Below, piece after piece: positions 1 to 8,942 of a DNA stretch of 64,000 bases. Origin of the DNA: Rhizobium sp. L43 (lineage in GTDB: Bacteria > Pseudomonadota > Alphaproteobacteria > Rhizobiales > Rhizobiaceae); NCBI RefSeq assembly GCF_002531725.1, contig NZ_NWSQ01000008.1:1-64000 (forward strand), read 5' to 3'. The notes beneath the pieces were generated by a model that made no database searches, had not been told where the DNA came from, and was given only the letters and a program-made list of their open reading frames with translations. The position numbers were made by a program, and so were the translations under genes. Within the stretch, counting starts at the first letter, position 1. The number at the start of each line of letters is the position of its first letter.

Positions 1-539
1 GAGCGGAACACTTCGCCGCCCTGGAACCAGGAGATGAACACCGTTTCGAGCGGCTCCGGCACCGAGAACTGCTCACCGTACATTTCTTCGTTCTCAAGCT
101 CGAAATGCTCGCCGATGCCGGCGGCGATCGGATGGCGCTGATTGATCGTCCACAGACGCTCGCGCTCGCCCGCCTCGCGCCATTTCAGCGCGCAGGGCGT
201 ACCCATCAGCCGCTTGAAGATCTTGGAGAAATGGCCGGAATGCAGCACGAGCAGGCCCATGCCCTCCCAGACGCGCTTGGCAACACGCTCGACGACGACG
301 TCGGAGACCGCGCCGTGGTCCTTGTGGCCCCACCAGGTCAAGACGTCGGTTTCGGCAAGGCGGGCTTCGCTGAGGCCGTGTTCCGGCTCCTGCAGCGTCG
401 CCGTCGTCGCCGAGATAGCGGGATCTGTATTCAGCGCGTTGGCGATCGTCGCATGCATGCCTTCGGGATAGATCGCCCGGACGATTTCATTGGTATTCTC
501 GTGGATGTTTTCACCCCAGACGATGGTGCGGATAGTCAC
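1..539 (-). CDS. thuA: ThuA-like trehalose utilisation protein (3' part missing)
   Basis: The minus-strand frame starts at a GTG (537-539) with AGGAG 7-8 bases upstream and runs off the left window edge, leaving about 179 residues. The reading [15 protein letters not shown], then [10 protein letters not shown] and [11 protein letters not shown], is typical of the ThuA glutamine-amidotransferase-like family. In Sinorhizobium meliloti, thuA and thuB follow thuEFGK and act in trehalose/disaccharide catabolism, probably through 3-keto derivatives. The gene order here is the same, with thuK ending 61 bases upstream. The C-terminus and thuB lie outside the window. The family call is firm; the exact reaction is not established by the sequence. 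Confidence 0.88.
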   Translation of the reverse strand, partial: MTIRTIVWGENIHENTNEIVRAIYPEGMHATIANALNTDPAISATTATLQEPEHGLSEARLAETDVLTWWGHKDHGAVSDVVVERVAKRVWEGMGLLVLHSGHFSKIFKRLMGTPCALKWREAGERERLWTINQRHPIAAGIGEHFELENEEMYGEQFSVPEPLETVFISWFQGGEVFR

Positions 540-600
540 GTCGTTCACTCCTGGTAGTTGAATGGATCGGGTCTTGTTGGGAACACCGACCCTCGGAAGA

Positions 601-1626
601 TCAGGCGGCCTGCATTATTACCCGCTCCAGAGCCCGGCCAGACCGGTCGAAACGGTGGACATGACCGGCAAGCGGCGCAAGGCCCAGCACCTGACCCGGC
701 TCATGACGAGAGACGCCCGCCTCCCGCACGATGAGCGGCTCATCCGCCCCGATATCCACATAGACGAAGCTATCCGAGCCGAGGATTTCCGAATGGATGA
801 CCGTGCCGGTCCAAACCGGCGGCTCGACCGTGATGCGAACATGCTCCGCGCGCACACCGATCGTATGGCTGTCATAGGGTTGTGCCAGACCGCCCGACAA
901 GAAGTTCATTTTTGGCGAACCGATGAAGCCGGCGACGAAGACCGAATTCGGGCTTTCGTAAAGTTCGAGCGGCGTGCCGATCTGCTCGACGACGCCATCC
1001 CTCAACACGCAGATCCGATCCGCCAGCGTCATGGCCTCGACCTGATCATGCGTCACATAAATCATCGTGGTGCCGTGCATGCTGCGATGAAGCTTTGCGA
1101 TTTCCAGCCTCGTCGCGACGCGAAGCGCCGCATCGAGGTTGGACAGCGGCTCGTCGAACAGAAAGACCTTGGGATCGCGTACGATCGCCCGGCCGATTGC
1201 GACGCGCTGACGCTGTCCGCCGGAAAGCTGTCGAGGCAGGCGATCCAAGTAGGGTGAGAGCTGCAGCATGCCGGCGGCATGTTCAACGCGCCGGCGGCAT
1301 TCCTCTCTGGTGCTCCCGGAAAGTTTCATGCCGAAAGCCATGTTGTCGAAGACCGTCATATGCGGGTAGAGCGCGTAGGACTGGAACACCATGGCGATCC
1401 CTCTCTTGGACGGCGCGTACCGGTTCACGGTCTGGCTGTCGAAGGAGAGGGTTCCCGAGGTGATGTCCTCGAGACCGGAGATGAGCCGCAGCAGCGTAGA
1501 CTTGCCGCATCCCGACGGCCCCACGAACACCATGAACTCGCCCCTGCGGATGTCCATCGTTACGCCCTTGATCACCTCGAAAGCGCCGAAGCTCTTGCGG
1601 ATATTCTCCAGTCGGATTTCTGCCAT
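601..1626 (-). CDS. thuK: ThuK, ABC transporter ATPase for trehalose/maltose/sucrose
   Basis: This 341-residue protein is a MalK/UgpC-type ATPase that powers the ThuFG permease at the inner membrane. The Walker [10 protein letters not shown] is at about residues 37-45, followed by Q-loop [10 protein letters not shown], signature LSGGQRQR, Walker [13 protein letters not shown] and the switch histidine in YVTHDQ. The C-terminal 110 residues form the TOBE/regulatory domain usual in this class. The ATG at 1626 lies 11 bases after the thuG stop, so it belongs to the thuEFGKA unit. The thu assignment rests on gene order identical to the S. meliloti operon; the ATPase call itself is certain. Confidence 0.9.
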   Translation of the reverse strand: MAEIRLENIRKSFGAFEVIKGVTMDIRRGEFMVFVGPSGCGKSTLLRLISGLEDITSGTLSFDSQTVNRYAPSKRGIAMVFQSYALYPHMTVFDNMAFGMKLSGSTREECRRRVEHAAGMLQLSPYLDRLPRQLSGGQRQRVAIGRAIVRDPKVFLFDEPLSNLDAALRVATRLEIAKLHRSMHGTTMIYVTHDQVEAMTLADRICVLRDGVVEQIGTPLELYESPNSVFVAGFIGSPKMNFLSGGLAQPYDSHTIGVRAEHVRITVEPPVWTGTVIHSEILGSDSFVYVDIGADEPLIVREAGVSRHEPGQVLGLAPLAGHVHRFDRSGRALERVIMQAA

Positions 1627-1637
1627 GTCCTACTCCC

Positions 1638-2468
1638 TCAACCCTTGACGCCGCCGGCGGTCAGCCCAGAAATGATCCGGCGCTGGAATATCAAAACAAG
1701 CACGACAACCGGCACGGTGACGATCACCGAAGCCGCCATGATGTTGCCCCAGGGGATCTCGAATTCGCTGTTGCCCGAAAGCAGGGCGATCGCAACCGGG
1801 ACGGTTCGCTGCGTATCCGACGATGTAAACGTCAGCGCAAAAAGAAACTCGTTCCAGGCGGTGATGAAGGCGAGCAGTCCGGTCGTCACCAGCGCCGGCC
1901 ACATCAACGGCATGAACACCTGGGTGATGATGACCCATGGTGAGGCGCCATCGACGATTGCCGCCTCCTCGATCTCGATCGGCAATTCGCGCATGAAGGT
2001 CGTCAGCACCCAGACGGTGAAGGGGAGCGTGAAGATCATGTAGGAAAAAATCAGCGCGAAAGGCGTGTTGAAGATGCCGATCCAGCGGATGAGTTCGAAG
2101 AGGCCGGCAAGAACGGCAATTTGCGGAAACATCGACACCGAGAGGATGGTCAACATCAACAGTGCCCGGCCGCGGAAGTGCACCCGGGCCAAAGCGAAGG
2201 AAGCGGTGATCGAAAGGAGCAGCGATGCTGAAACCACGACACAGGCGATCATCGCGGAATTCGCCAGACTGCGGACGAAACCGCCCTGGCCCATCACGGA
2301 AGTGTAGTTGCCGAAGGAAATCGAGGTCGGCCAATAATCGACTTTGAAAAGGGCCGTGCCGGTCTTCAGGCTCGTGAGGATTGCATAGTAGAACGGAAAT
2401 ACCGCAATGATGACGATGATTGTGACGAGCAGGTAGAAGAGCGTATTCTTGGCGATCGAAAGCAGCAT
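1638..2468 (-). CDS. thuG: ThuG, inner-membrane permease of the trehalose ABC transporter
   Basis: This 276-residue MalG-type permease carries six predicted membrane segments. The EAA loop in the second half reads EEAAIVDGASPWVIITQVFMP, with the conserved G. The ATG at 2468 overlaps the thuF stop by one base (TGATG), implying translational coupling; a TTG three bases upstream is a possible alternative. It pairs with ThuF to form the channel and with ThuK at the cytoplasmic face. Downstream thuK starts after 11 bases. Membership in the thu operon is inferred from synteny. Confidence 0.88.
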   Translation of the reverse strand: MLLSIAKNTLFYLLVTIIVIIAVFPFYYAILTSLKTGTALFKVDYWPTSISFGNYTSVMGQGGFVRSLANSAMIACVVVSASLLLSITASFALARVHFRGRALLMLTILSVSMFPQIAVLAGLFELIRWIGIFNTPFALIFSYMIFTLPFTVWVLTTFMRELPIEIEEAAIVDGASPWVIITQVFMPLMWPALVTTGLLAFITAWNEFLFALTFTSSDTQRTVPVAIALLSGNSEFEIPWGNIMAASVIVTVPVVVLVLIFQRRIISGLTAGGVKG

Positions 2469-3454
2469 CAACGTTCCTCCCCGCCGAGCCTGACGCGACC
2501 GAGCCAGATATAAAGGACGGTGACGGAGGCAATGATGAGGAAAAGCACCGTCGACGCGGTGGCGCCGTAGGCGAACTTGTCGAAGTCGAACAGGTTCTCG
2601 CGCGCCATGACCGACATGGTCTTCGTCTGCGCATTGTTGGGCGTCAGAACATAGATCAGGTCGAAGATGCGCATCGCATCCAGCATCCGGAAGATCACGG
2701 CAACCATGATAGCCGGTCGGATCAGCGGCAGCGTCAGACGCCAGAAAACCTTGACCGGATTGACGCCGTCGATCTTGGCAGCCTCATAGATGTCTCCCGG
2801 AACCATCTGTAGTCCCGCAAGAATCAGAAGCGCCATGAAGGGCGTCGTCTTCCAGACATCGACGATCAGCACTGCAATCATCGCCGTTTCCAGATTGGCG
2901 GTCCAGGCAATCTTCTCGCTGATAAGACCAAAGCCGAGCAGAATATCGTTCAGAATGCCGAACTGATCATTGAGCATCCAGGCCCACATCTTTGCTGAGA
3001 CGATGGTTGGGATCGCCCAAGGAATGAGGATTGCGGCCCGTACGATCCCACGCCCGACGAACCGTGCGTTCAGCACCAAGGCGACGATCAGCCCGAGCAC
3101 GGTCTCGATCACCACCGAAAGGACGGTAAACTTTGCAGTGTTCCAGACGGCATTCCACCAGACCGGATCGGCAAGCAGCCCTCGATAGACGGTCCTTCCG
3201 CTCTTCAGTGTCACCCACGACAAATAATTGTCAAAGCCGACGAACCGCGCATTGCCAAGGTCGTTCAGCGACGCATTCGTAAAACTGAAATAGATCGTTC
3301 TGAACAGCGGCCAGCCAGCGACGATTGCCAGGATCAACAGCGTCGGCGCCAGAAACATCCATGCCGATCGAATGCGCTCGGACCGCAGTTCCGTGGAGGC
3401 TCTGAAATGGGAAACCCTGGGCTTGACTGCTTGTGGAATTACGATTTCGCTCAT
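2468..3454 (-). CDS. thuF: ThuF, inner-membrane permease of the trehalose ABC transporter
   Basis: This MalF-type permease is 328 residues from the ATG at 3454 (MSEIVIPQAVK). A longer frame begins at 3529, but it would overlap the thuE stop and the stem-loop behind it, and the 3454 ATG has a GAGGGA motif about 10 bases upstream. It has six membrane segments with the conserved loop YEAAKIDGVNPVKVFWRLTL. It is second in the thuEFGKA unit, separated from thuE by 68 bases that contain a strong hairpin, and coupled to thuG by a 1-base overlap. Confidence 0.88.
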   Translation of the reverse strand: MSEIVIPQAVKPRVSHFRASTELRSERIRSAWMFLAPTLLILAIVAGWPLFRTIYFSFTNASLNDLGNARFVGFDNYLSWVTLKSGRTVYRGLLADPVWWNAVWNTAKFTVLSVVIETVLGLIVALVLNARFVGRGIVRAAILIPWAIPTIVSAKMWAWMLNDQFGILNDILLGFGLISEKIAWTANLETAMIAVLIVDVWKTTPFMALLILAGLQMVPGDIYEAAKIDGVNPVKVFWRLTLPLIRPAIMVAVIFRMLDAMRIFDLIYVLTPNNAQTKTMSVMARENLFDFDKFAYGATASTVLFLIIASVTVLYIWLGRVRLGGEER

Positions 3455-3490
3455 GAAACGTCTATCCCTCGTTAGCTCGTCCGAAGACCG

Positions 3491-3516
3491 GACCGGCGGC
3501 CTGACAGCCGCCGGTC
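3491..3516 (-). other. Intercistronic stem-loop after thuE
   Basis: Two perfect 10-base arms (GACCGGCGGC at 3491-3500 and its complement at 3507-3516) enclose a 6-base loop, 6 bases past the thuE stop on the transcribed strand. No T-run follows, so it is not a standard terminator. Such hairpins behind binding-protein genes commonly stabilise the upstream mRNA and lower permease expression. Confidence 0.7.
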
Positions 3517-3522
3517 GGATAC

Positions 3523-4785
3523 TCACCAAGCGTCGCCTTTGAGGGTCGTCAGGTCGGCTTCGAGAAGCTCGAGGTTCTCGGCAGCTGAGCCGCTGCCGGA
3601 CAAGGTATTGTGCACTGCCGTCCAGAACTTCGAGGACACCTCATTGTACTTTACCTTGGCCGTCGCCGAAGGGCGTGGCACCGCGTCCTGAAAAATGGGT
3701 TTCCAGTTCGGCATGAAGGGCTGCGCGGCGGCAACATCCTTGTCGTCATAAAGGTCGGTCAGTGTCGGCAGATTGGACAGTTCGATGGCGCGAGCCTTTT
3801 GAACGTCTTTCGACGCCAGGAATTTTACGAGCGCGATGGCTGCATCCTGTTTTTCGGAATATTTCGACACTGCCAGGTTCCAGCCGCCAAGTGTCGAAGA
3901 CGGCTTATCGCCGACGGCCGCAACCGGCAGCGTCATCACGTCGAACTTGCCTTTCACGGCGCTGTCGGCACCGTTGCCGAGGGAATAGGCATAGGGCCAG
4001 TTGCGCATGAAGACGGCGTTTCCGGTTTGCCAGACGCCGCGCGATTCTTCTTCCTGATAGGCGAGCACGCCGGGCGGCGAGATCGTGCCGATCCAGCCCT
4101 TGGCCCGTTCAAGCGCTGCTGCCGCCTTCTCGTTATTGATCGAGATCGTCCCGTCCGGCTCGACGATCTGGCCGCCGCCCGACGACTTCACCCATTCCAG
4201 TCCATTGCAGGTAAGCCCTTCATAGGAATTGCCTTGGAAGACGTAGCCCCAGAGGTCCTTCTGTCCGGCCTGGCGTTCCTTATCCTGAATCTCCTTGGCG
4301 GTTGCGGCCATCTCGTCCCAGGTCTTCGGCGGCTGCTTGCCGTATTTCTCAAGCAGGTCCTTTCGGTAAAACAGCGCCGGAGCATCGGTAAACAACGGCA
4401 GCGCCACGAGCCGGCCATTGACCGTCTGCGAGGCAACGATCGACGGGAAGAACTGGCCGACCACGTCTTTGGTGGCTTCCTTGAGATCAATGAACTGGTC
4501 GGCAAGCTGCGGCGCCCAGATGACGTCGGTCTGATAGACGTCGATGTCCTTGTTTCCTGCCGCAAGCCACAAGCGATATTGCGAGAACTGCTCGCTGCTC
4601 GATGACGGCATGGTGACGAGCTTGACCTGATTGCCGGTGTCTTTCTCAAAAATCGCAAGCTGCTTGCGAAGAAATTCGACGTTTTTCCCCGTGGTGTTCG
4701 CGGCAAACGAAATTTCGGCCGCATGGATTGGGCCGGCAGCGATGGCGAGGCCAAGCACGGACAAGGCCAGAGCAAACTTTTTCAT
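3523..4785 (-). CDS. thuE: ThuE, periplasmic trehalose/maltose/sucrose-binding protein
   Basis: The protein has 420 residues and a Sec signal peptide (MKKFALALSVLGLAIAAG, cleavage probably after IHA at about residue 23). The mature part is a family 1 extracellular solute-binding protein: DIDVYQTDVIWAPQLADQF, LPLFTDAPALFYRKDLL and FMRNWPYAYSL are typical of MalE/ThuE-type folds. The ATG at 4785 has a strong GGGAGGAG ribosome-binding site. As first gene of thuEFGKA it delivers disaccharide to ThuFGK. An operator-like palindrome lies 16-30 bases upstream of the start and thuR is divergent, so expression is likely repressed by ThuR and induced by substrate. Confidence 0.9.
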   Translation of the reverse strand: MKKFALALSVLGLAIAAGPIHAAEISFAANTTGKNVEFLRKQLAIFEKDTGNQVKLVTMPSSSSEQFSQYRLWLAAGNKDIDVYQTDVIWAPQLADQFIDLKEATKDVVGQFFPSIVASQTVNGRLVALPLFTDAPALFYRKDLLEKYGKQPPKTWDEMAATAKEIQDKERQAGQKDLWGYVFQGNSYEGLTCNGLEWVKSSGGGQIVEPDGTISINNEKAAAALERAKGWIGTISPPGVLAYQEEESRGVWQTGNAVFMRNWPYAYSLGNGADSAVKGKFDVMTLPVAAVGDKPSSTLGGWNLAVSKYSEKQDAAIALVKFLASKDVQKARAIELSNLPTLTDLYDDKDVAAAQPFMPNWKPIFQDAVPRPSATAKVKYNEVSSKFWTAVHNTLSGSGSAAENLELLEADLTTLKGDAW

Positions 4786-4800
4786 AATCTCCTCCCAGAA

Positions 4801-4816
4801 ATTGAAATCGATTTGG
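4801..4816. promoter_or_regulatory. Probable ThuR operator next to thuE
   Basis: The sequence ATTGAAATCGATTTGG contains the 10-bp palindrome AAATCGATTT (4805-4814) and shares TTGAAATCG with the second site at 4958-4979. It lies between the thuE ribosome-binding site and the divergent promoters, a normal position for a LacI-family operator. Confidence 0.55.
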
Positions 4817-4957
4817 CGAACGGAACATCGCAGAAGGTTTCAGCGGCGTCAAGCCACCAAGGACAGCATCTATTAGTTGTATTTCAGTGGAAAAGTAGCT
4901 ACGTTACCAAGTTAAGGCCGCATTTTCCGGTCTTCACAGGCAGGCATTCAGAGCAAT

Positions 4958-4979
4958 AAATTGAAATCGCTTTCAATTT
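4958..4979. promoter_or_regulatory. Probable ThuR operator (22-bp inverted repeat)
   Basis: Perfect 9-base arms AAATTGAAA (4958-4966) and TTTCAATTT (4971-4979) flank a TCGC spacer. Length, AT-rich arms and central CG match LacI-family operators. It sits about 75 bases ahead of thuR and about 170 ahead of thuE, so it could serve autoregulation and thuE control together with the site at 4801-4816. Confidence 0.65.
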
Positions 4980-5054
4980 TGATCGAATTGACACTTGTCC
5001 GTTGCGCATCGCCAACGCTTCGTCCATTGATTGCCGGGACAAAGAAGACATCCG

Positions 5055-6065
5055 ATGAAACTTCGTGAATTTGCAAAGCAGCTTGGGCTCTCTCCGACGA
5101 CAGTCAGCCGTGCGCTCAGTGGCTATCCCGAGGTGAGCGAAGCCACGCGCGCCCGGGTTGCGAGCGAAGCAATGCGGCTTGGCTATCGCCCCGATATCAA
5201 TGCCGTGCGGCTAAAGACCGGGCGAGCTGGAGCGATAGGCGTGATGATGGGGCGCTCAGGAGAAATCCATTTCGCTGAATTCATGGCGGGGATGGCGCAG
5301 CGCCTGGAAACGGCCGATACGGACATTCTCATCACGCCCATTACCGCGCACAATGACGACGATGAGATACAGGCCTACCGACGCCTGGTCGAAAGCCGCC
5401 GGGTGGATGCAGTGATCATCCATTCGCCTCGCCCCAGGGACCCGCGCATCGAGATGCTGAACAGCTTGGGCCTGCCTTTCCTGGTACACGGCCGCTCGGA
5501 GACGGAGCACGTTCACGCGTGGCTCGATATCGACAATGAAAATGCCGTGCGCAGATCCACCGAACACCTGCTCGATCTCGGGCACCGGCGCATTGGCATG
5601 ATCAACGGACTGCGGGGCAAGACCTACTCCATCCATCGCGAACAGGGTTTTCGGATAGCCCATCAGGAGCGCGGGCTGGCGGCGGATCCCAACCTGATGG
5701 TCTGCGATAAATTCTCCGACGAGAGCGGCTTTCGCCATGCCCGCTCATTTCTGGAGAGCGCCAATGCCCCGACCGCCATCGTTGCCGGTTCCACCATGAC
5801 AGCGCTTGGTGTCTACCGTGCCGTCCGTTCGCTTGGAATGACGGTGGGCCAAGATGTTTCCGTGATCGCCCATGACGACGTCTTCCCCTATCTGACGGCT
5901 GAGAATATGGTTCCGTCGCTCTCGAGCACGCGATCCTCCATGCGTGCTGCGGGCGCACGTTGCGCCGAGCTAACACTGCAACTGATCGCTGGGCGCGCCG
6001 CAGACGATATCCACGAATTGTGGCCGGTCGAGCTGATCCTGCGGGAAAGTACTGCGCCGCGCTGA
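5055..6065 (+). CDS. thuR: ThuR-like LacI-family transcriptional regulator
   Basis: From the ATG at 5055 the protein has 336 residues. The N-terminal LacI helix-turn-helix reads MKLREFAKQLGLSPTTVSRAL followed by the hinge region; the rest is a periplasmic-binding-protein-like effector domain (YRPDINAVRLKTGRAGAIGV, then LGHRRIGMINGL). A TTG eight codons upstream is possible but has no better ribosome-binding site. The gene is divergent from thuE with two palindromic operators between them. In S. meliloti the equivalent regulator controls thuEFGKAB. Effector identity is inferred from context. Confidence 0.85.
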   Translation: MKLREFAKQLGLSPTTVSRALSGYPEVSEATRARVASEAMRLGYRPDINAVRLKTGRAGAIGVMMGRSGEIHFAEFMAGMAQRLETADTDILITPITAHNDDDEIQAYRRLVESRRVDAVIIHSPRPRDPRIEMLNSLGLPFLVHGRSETEHVHAWLDIDNENAVRRSTEHLLDLGHRRIGMINGLRGKTYSIHREQGFRIAHQERGLAADPNLMVCDKFSDESGFRHARSFLESANAPTAIVAGSTMTALGVYRAVRSLGMTVGQDVSVIAHDDVFPYLTAENMVPSLSSTRSSMRAAGARCAELTLQLIAGRAADDIHELWPVELILRESTAPR

Positions 6066-6216
6066 CTGAGCAACCTGTCCGCGTGGCATCAAACTTGATT
6101 CATGCGACGCGCATCGGCGGACGTCGGCATCGTCCTCGACCACTTGGGAGTAAGCGGAGAGGAACTGGACTCATCGCCCGGCCGGATCGCTTCTCCGATC
6201 TGCCTGCCCCCGATTG

Positions 6217-7170
6217 TCACCCAACGTTCCATTTCCGCAGAGCATCGCAGACCTCGGCTCTGGCGGGGGCACCGATACGTCCACCGAACACCTGGCATTT
6301 GAGTGCTGCCGCCATGGATGACAGGCGCATCGTCTCTACGATCGGCAAACCTTCCGCGATAGCCAGCGCAAAAGCGCCATGGAAGATATCGCCTGCTGCG
6401 AGCGTATCGACGGTCCTCACCTTCGGAGCGGCAAGATGGAAGATCTCGCCGGTTGCGTCATCGAACCAGAAGCAGCCGTTTTCGCCTGCTGTAACGCTGA
6501 TGAAGGCATGCTCGAAGTTTCGTTTCAGAAGGCCGACGGCTCTGACCGGCTCGGCCGTTCCGGTAAGGCGCTCGGCGGCCGGCTGTGAGAACACGATGTG
6601 GCTGGCGGCCGGTGCAAGCATCTCGATCACGCCCTCGCCCGCAACGTCGCCATCGAGAATGGCCGGTTTGCCCGCCTCTACAGCTGCCGACAGCGTCCGC
6701 AGCGCAAGCTTGGGCCACCGGACGTCGACCAGCACCGCATCGAAAGCAGAAAGCTCCTGCTTCGTGACCGGTTTGACCGTGTCGTGCAGGCCCGCATCGT
6801 AGAAGGGCACAATCAGGCGCTCGCCCTGATCATCGACAAGGATCGTCGAGACGGCCGAACGGGCGCCTGCCACACGCACCATACCGCTCGTATCTATGCC
6901 GCTCTCGCTGAGCTCGGCAATGATCCGGTCGCCGGTGGCATCATCGCCGACCGCACCCCAGAGGCTGGCATCGCCACCCAGCCGTGCGACGGCAAAGGCG
7001 GCGCTCGACGCCATGCCCTCGGCGACCTGCAGCATATCGTAGGGCAGAATTTTGCCCTGGCCGGTCGGTAACGAACGCACGCGAAACAGCGTGTCCAGAA
7101 CCGCAGCGCCGACACACAAAACGCTGCGCGCCGGACCGGCGGGCGGGTCGAAAGCAGAAGAAACCCTCAA
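6217..7170 (-). CDS. PfkB-family carbohydrate kinase
   Basis: This 317-residue ribokinase-fold enzyme phosphorylates a sugar or sugar acid using ATP. Visible signatures are the N-terminal strand VLCVGAAVLDTLF, EGMASSAAFAVARLGG, and the C-terminal PfkB signature DTLAAGDIFHGAFALA, whose second Asp is the catalytic base. The start is a TTG at 7170 with GGGTGAG upstream, 18 bases after the permease stop, making it the last gene of the aldolase-regulator-transporter unit. Pairing with a DapA-family aldolase suggests a 2-keto-3-deoxy sugar acid or related substrate, but the substrate cannot be read from the sequence. Confidence 0.82.
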   Translation of the reverse strand: MRVSSAFDPPAGPARSVLCVGAAVLDTLFRVRSLPTGQGKILPYDMLQVAEGMASSAAFAVARLGGDASLWGAVGDDATGDRIIAELSESGIDTSGMVRVAGARSAVSTILVDDQGERLIVPFYDAGLHDTVKPVTKQELSAFDAVLVDVRWPKLALRTLSAAVEAGKPAILDGDVAGEGVIEMLAPAASHIVFSQPAAERLTGTAEPVRAVGLLKRNFEHAFISVTAGENGCFWFDDATGEIFHLAAPKVRTVDTLAAGDIFHGAFALAIAEGLPIVETMRLSSMAAALKCQVFGGRIGAPARAEVCDALRKWNVG

Positions 7171-7188
7171 AACCGTCGTCTCACCCGC

Positions 7189-8004
7189 TTACTTGACGGC
7201 GCCGGCCGTCAGCCCGGCGACGATCTGCCGTTGCGCAAACACCGTCAATATCAGCACCGGCAAGGTGACGATCAAGGCGGCGGCGGCCAGCGGTCCCCAG
7301 CTGACCTGTTCGAACGACAGCATGTTGTAGACGGCGACCGGAAGCGTGCGCGTCTCGCGGCTGGCGAGCACAATGCCGAAGACGAAATTGTTCCAGGAGA
7401 AGATGACCGACAGGATGAAGGCGACGACGATGCCGGGCTTGGCGATCGGCAAGGCAACCAGGCGGAAAACCTGCCAAGGTGTGGCGCCGTCGATGCTTGC
7501 AGCCTCTTCCAGCTCCATCGGCGTCGTCTCGAAATAACCGATCATGATCCAGACGACGATCGGCACGGTGACCACGAGATGGATGATGATCTGCGGCAGG
7601 AGCGTACCGAGCAGGTTCAGCCACTGGAACAGCAGGAAGAGCGGGATCAGGAACGAAAGACCCGGCGTCATGCGCGCGATCATGATGACCATCGCCGATT
7701 TCTCCGCCTTCAGGCGGGCGATGCCATAACCGGCGGGCACGCCGATCAGGAGCGCCAGAAGCGTGGCCGCACCCGTCACCAGCACCGAATTCCAGAGATA
7801 GAGGAAGAAGTTGTTCTCCTCGAAGACCTTCAGATAGTTCGACCAGGCGAAACGCTCCGGGATGAAGATCGGCGGATAGGCGCCGTTGTCGATCTCATAT
7901 TTCAGCGATAGCGAGATCATCCAGAGGAAGAACAGGACGACCGGCGAGATCATCACCACTGCAACGAACAGCAGCCCGATGCGATCGAGCGTTTTGCGCT
8001 TCAT
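7189..8004 (-). CDS. Sugar ABC transporter permease (MalG type)
   Basis: The 271-residue protein has six membrane segments and the EAA loop LEEAASIDGATPWQVFRLVALP, characteristic of carbohydrate ABC permeases of the MalG/UgpE class. The C-terminus RQIVAGLTAGAVK is also typical. The ATG at 8004 overlaps the preceding permease stop by one base, so the two subunits are translationally coupled. It forms an inner-membrane channel with the 8004-8942 product. No ATPase is encoded in this unit, so it probably borrows one from elsewhere, such as the nearby ThuK. Confidence 0.88.
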   Translation of the reverse strand: MKRKTLDRIGLLFVAVVMISPVVLFFLWMISLSLKYEIDNGAYPPIFIPERFAWSNYLKVFEENNFFLYLWNSVLVTGAATLLALLIGVPAGYGIARLKAEKSAMVIMIARMTPGLSFLIPLFLLFQWLNLLGTLLPQIIIHLVVTVPIVVWIMIGYFETTPMELEEAASIDGATPWQVFRLVALPIAKPGIVVAFILSVIFSWNNFVFGIVLASRETRTLPVAVYNMLSFEQVSWGPLAAAALIVTLPVLILTVFAQRQIVAGLTAGAVK

Positions 8005-8942
8005 CAGCGTGCCTCCCCGTCGGACCAGTTCACGCGCTGCCGGACCATCATGAGGACAAAGGAGAGCAGGACGATGAGGATGAAGAAGACCACCGCCATG
8101 GCCGAGCCATAGCCGATATCGTAATAGGCGAAAGCGGTGTTGTAGAGATAGATGTTGATCGTTTCCGACGCCGTGCCGGGGCCGCCCTGGGTCATGGCAT
8201 AGATGATGTCGAAGCTTTTCACCGCGTCGATGCTGCGGATGATCACGGCGATCATCAAGAACGGGGCGATCATCGGCAGCGTCAGATAGCGGAATTTCTG
8301 CCAGACATTGGCGCCGTCGATCTCGGCACTTTCATAAGGCTCGCGCGGCACCGCCGCCAAGCCGCCGAGCACGATCAGCATGACGAGCGGCGTCCATTGC
8401 CAGCTTTCGACCAGAACCAGCGAGGGGATGACGCTGCTCTGATTGTAGATCCATTCCTGCGGGCCGATGCCGACGAAGGAGAGGAGATAGTTGAGCACGC
8501 CGAGCTGCGGATGGTACATCATCGTCCAGACGAGCGCGATGGCGACCGGGGTCGCCATCATCGGCATCACGAATATGCCTCGAATGAGACCGCGCAGCGG
8601 GAATTGAGCATCGAAGATCAGCGCGGCGAGCGTCCCCAGGAAAAGCGGAACCACCACGGAGAGCGTCGTATAGAGCACCGTATGCCAGAGCGACTCCCAG
8701 AAGCGCATGTCGACGGCGAGGCGCAGGTAATTGTCCAGCCCCGCAAACACCTGCGATTGGCCGAGCGTCCAGCTGTTGACGCTCATCCATATCGTAAACA
8801 CCCATGGAAAGACGATCACGGCTGAGATGACGATGAGCGCCGGGATGACGAAGGGCCAGTAGTTGGGAGCAAACCGATCTGGTTTGCTCCCTCCTTTCGA
8901 CGCCTTGGCCGCTGTTGATGTTTCGATGCTTGCCGAGGCCAT
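8004..8942 (-). CDS. Sugar ABC transporter permease (MalF type)
   Basis: This 312-residue membrane protein has an N-terminal cytoplasmic tail, six predicted membrane helices and the EAA loop YESAEIDGANVWQKFRYLTLP. It is the MalF-type partner of the following permease. Its ATG overlaps the stop of the binding-protein gene (TAATG), so translation of the two is linked; unlike thuE-thuF there is no intercistronic hairpin. Substrate is unknown, presumably a carbohydrate or sugar acid used by the kinase and aldolase of the same unit. Confidence 0.88.
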   Translation of the reverse strand: MASASIETSTAAKASKGGSKPDRFAPNYWPFVIPALIVISAVIVFPWVFTIWMSVNSWTLGQSQVFAGLDNYLRLAVDMRFWESLWHTVLYTTLSVVVPLFLGTLAALIFDAQFPLRGLIRGIFVMPMMATPVAIALVWTMMYHPQLGVLNYLLSFVGIGPQEWIYNQSSVIPSLVLVESWQWTPLVMLIVLGGLAAVPREPYESAEIDGANVWQKFRYLTLPMIAPFLMIAVIIRSIDAVKSFDIIYAMTQGGPGTASETINIYLYNTAFAYYDIGYGSAMAVVFFILIVLLSFVLMMVRQRVNWSDGEAR

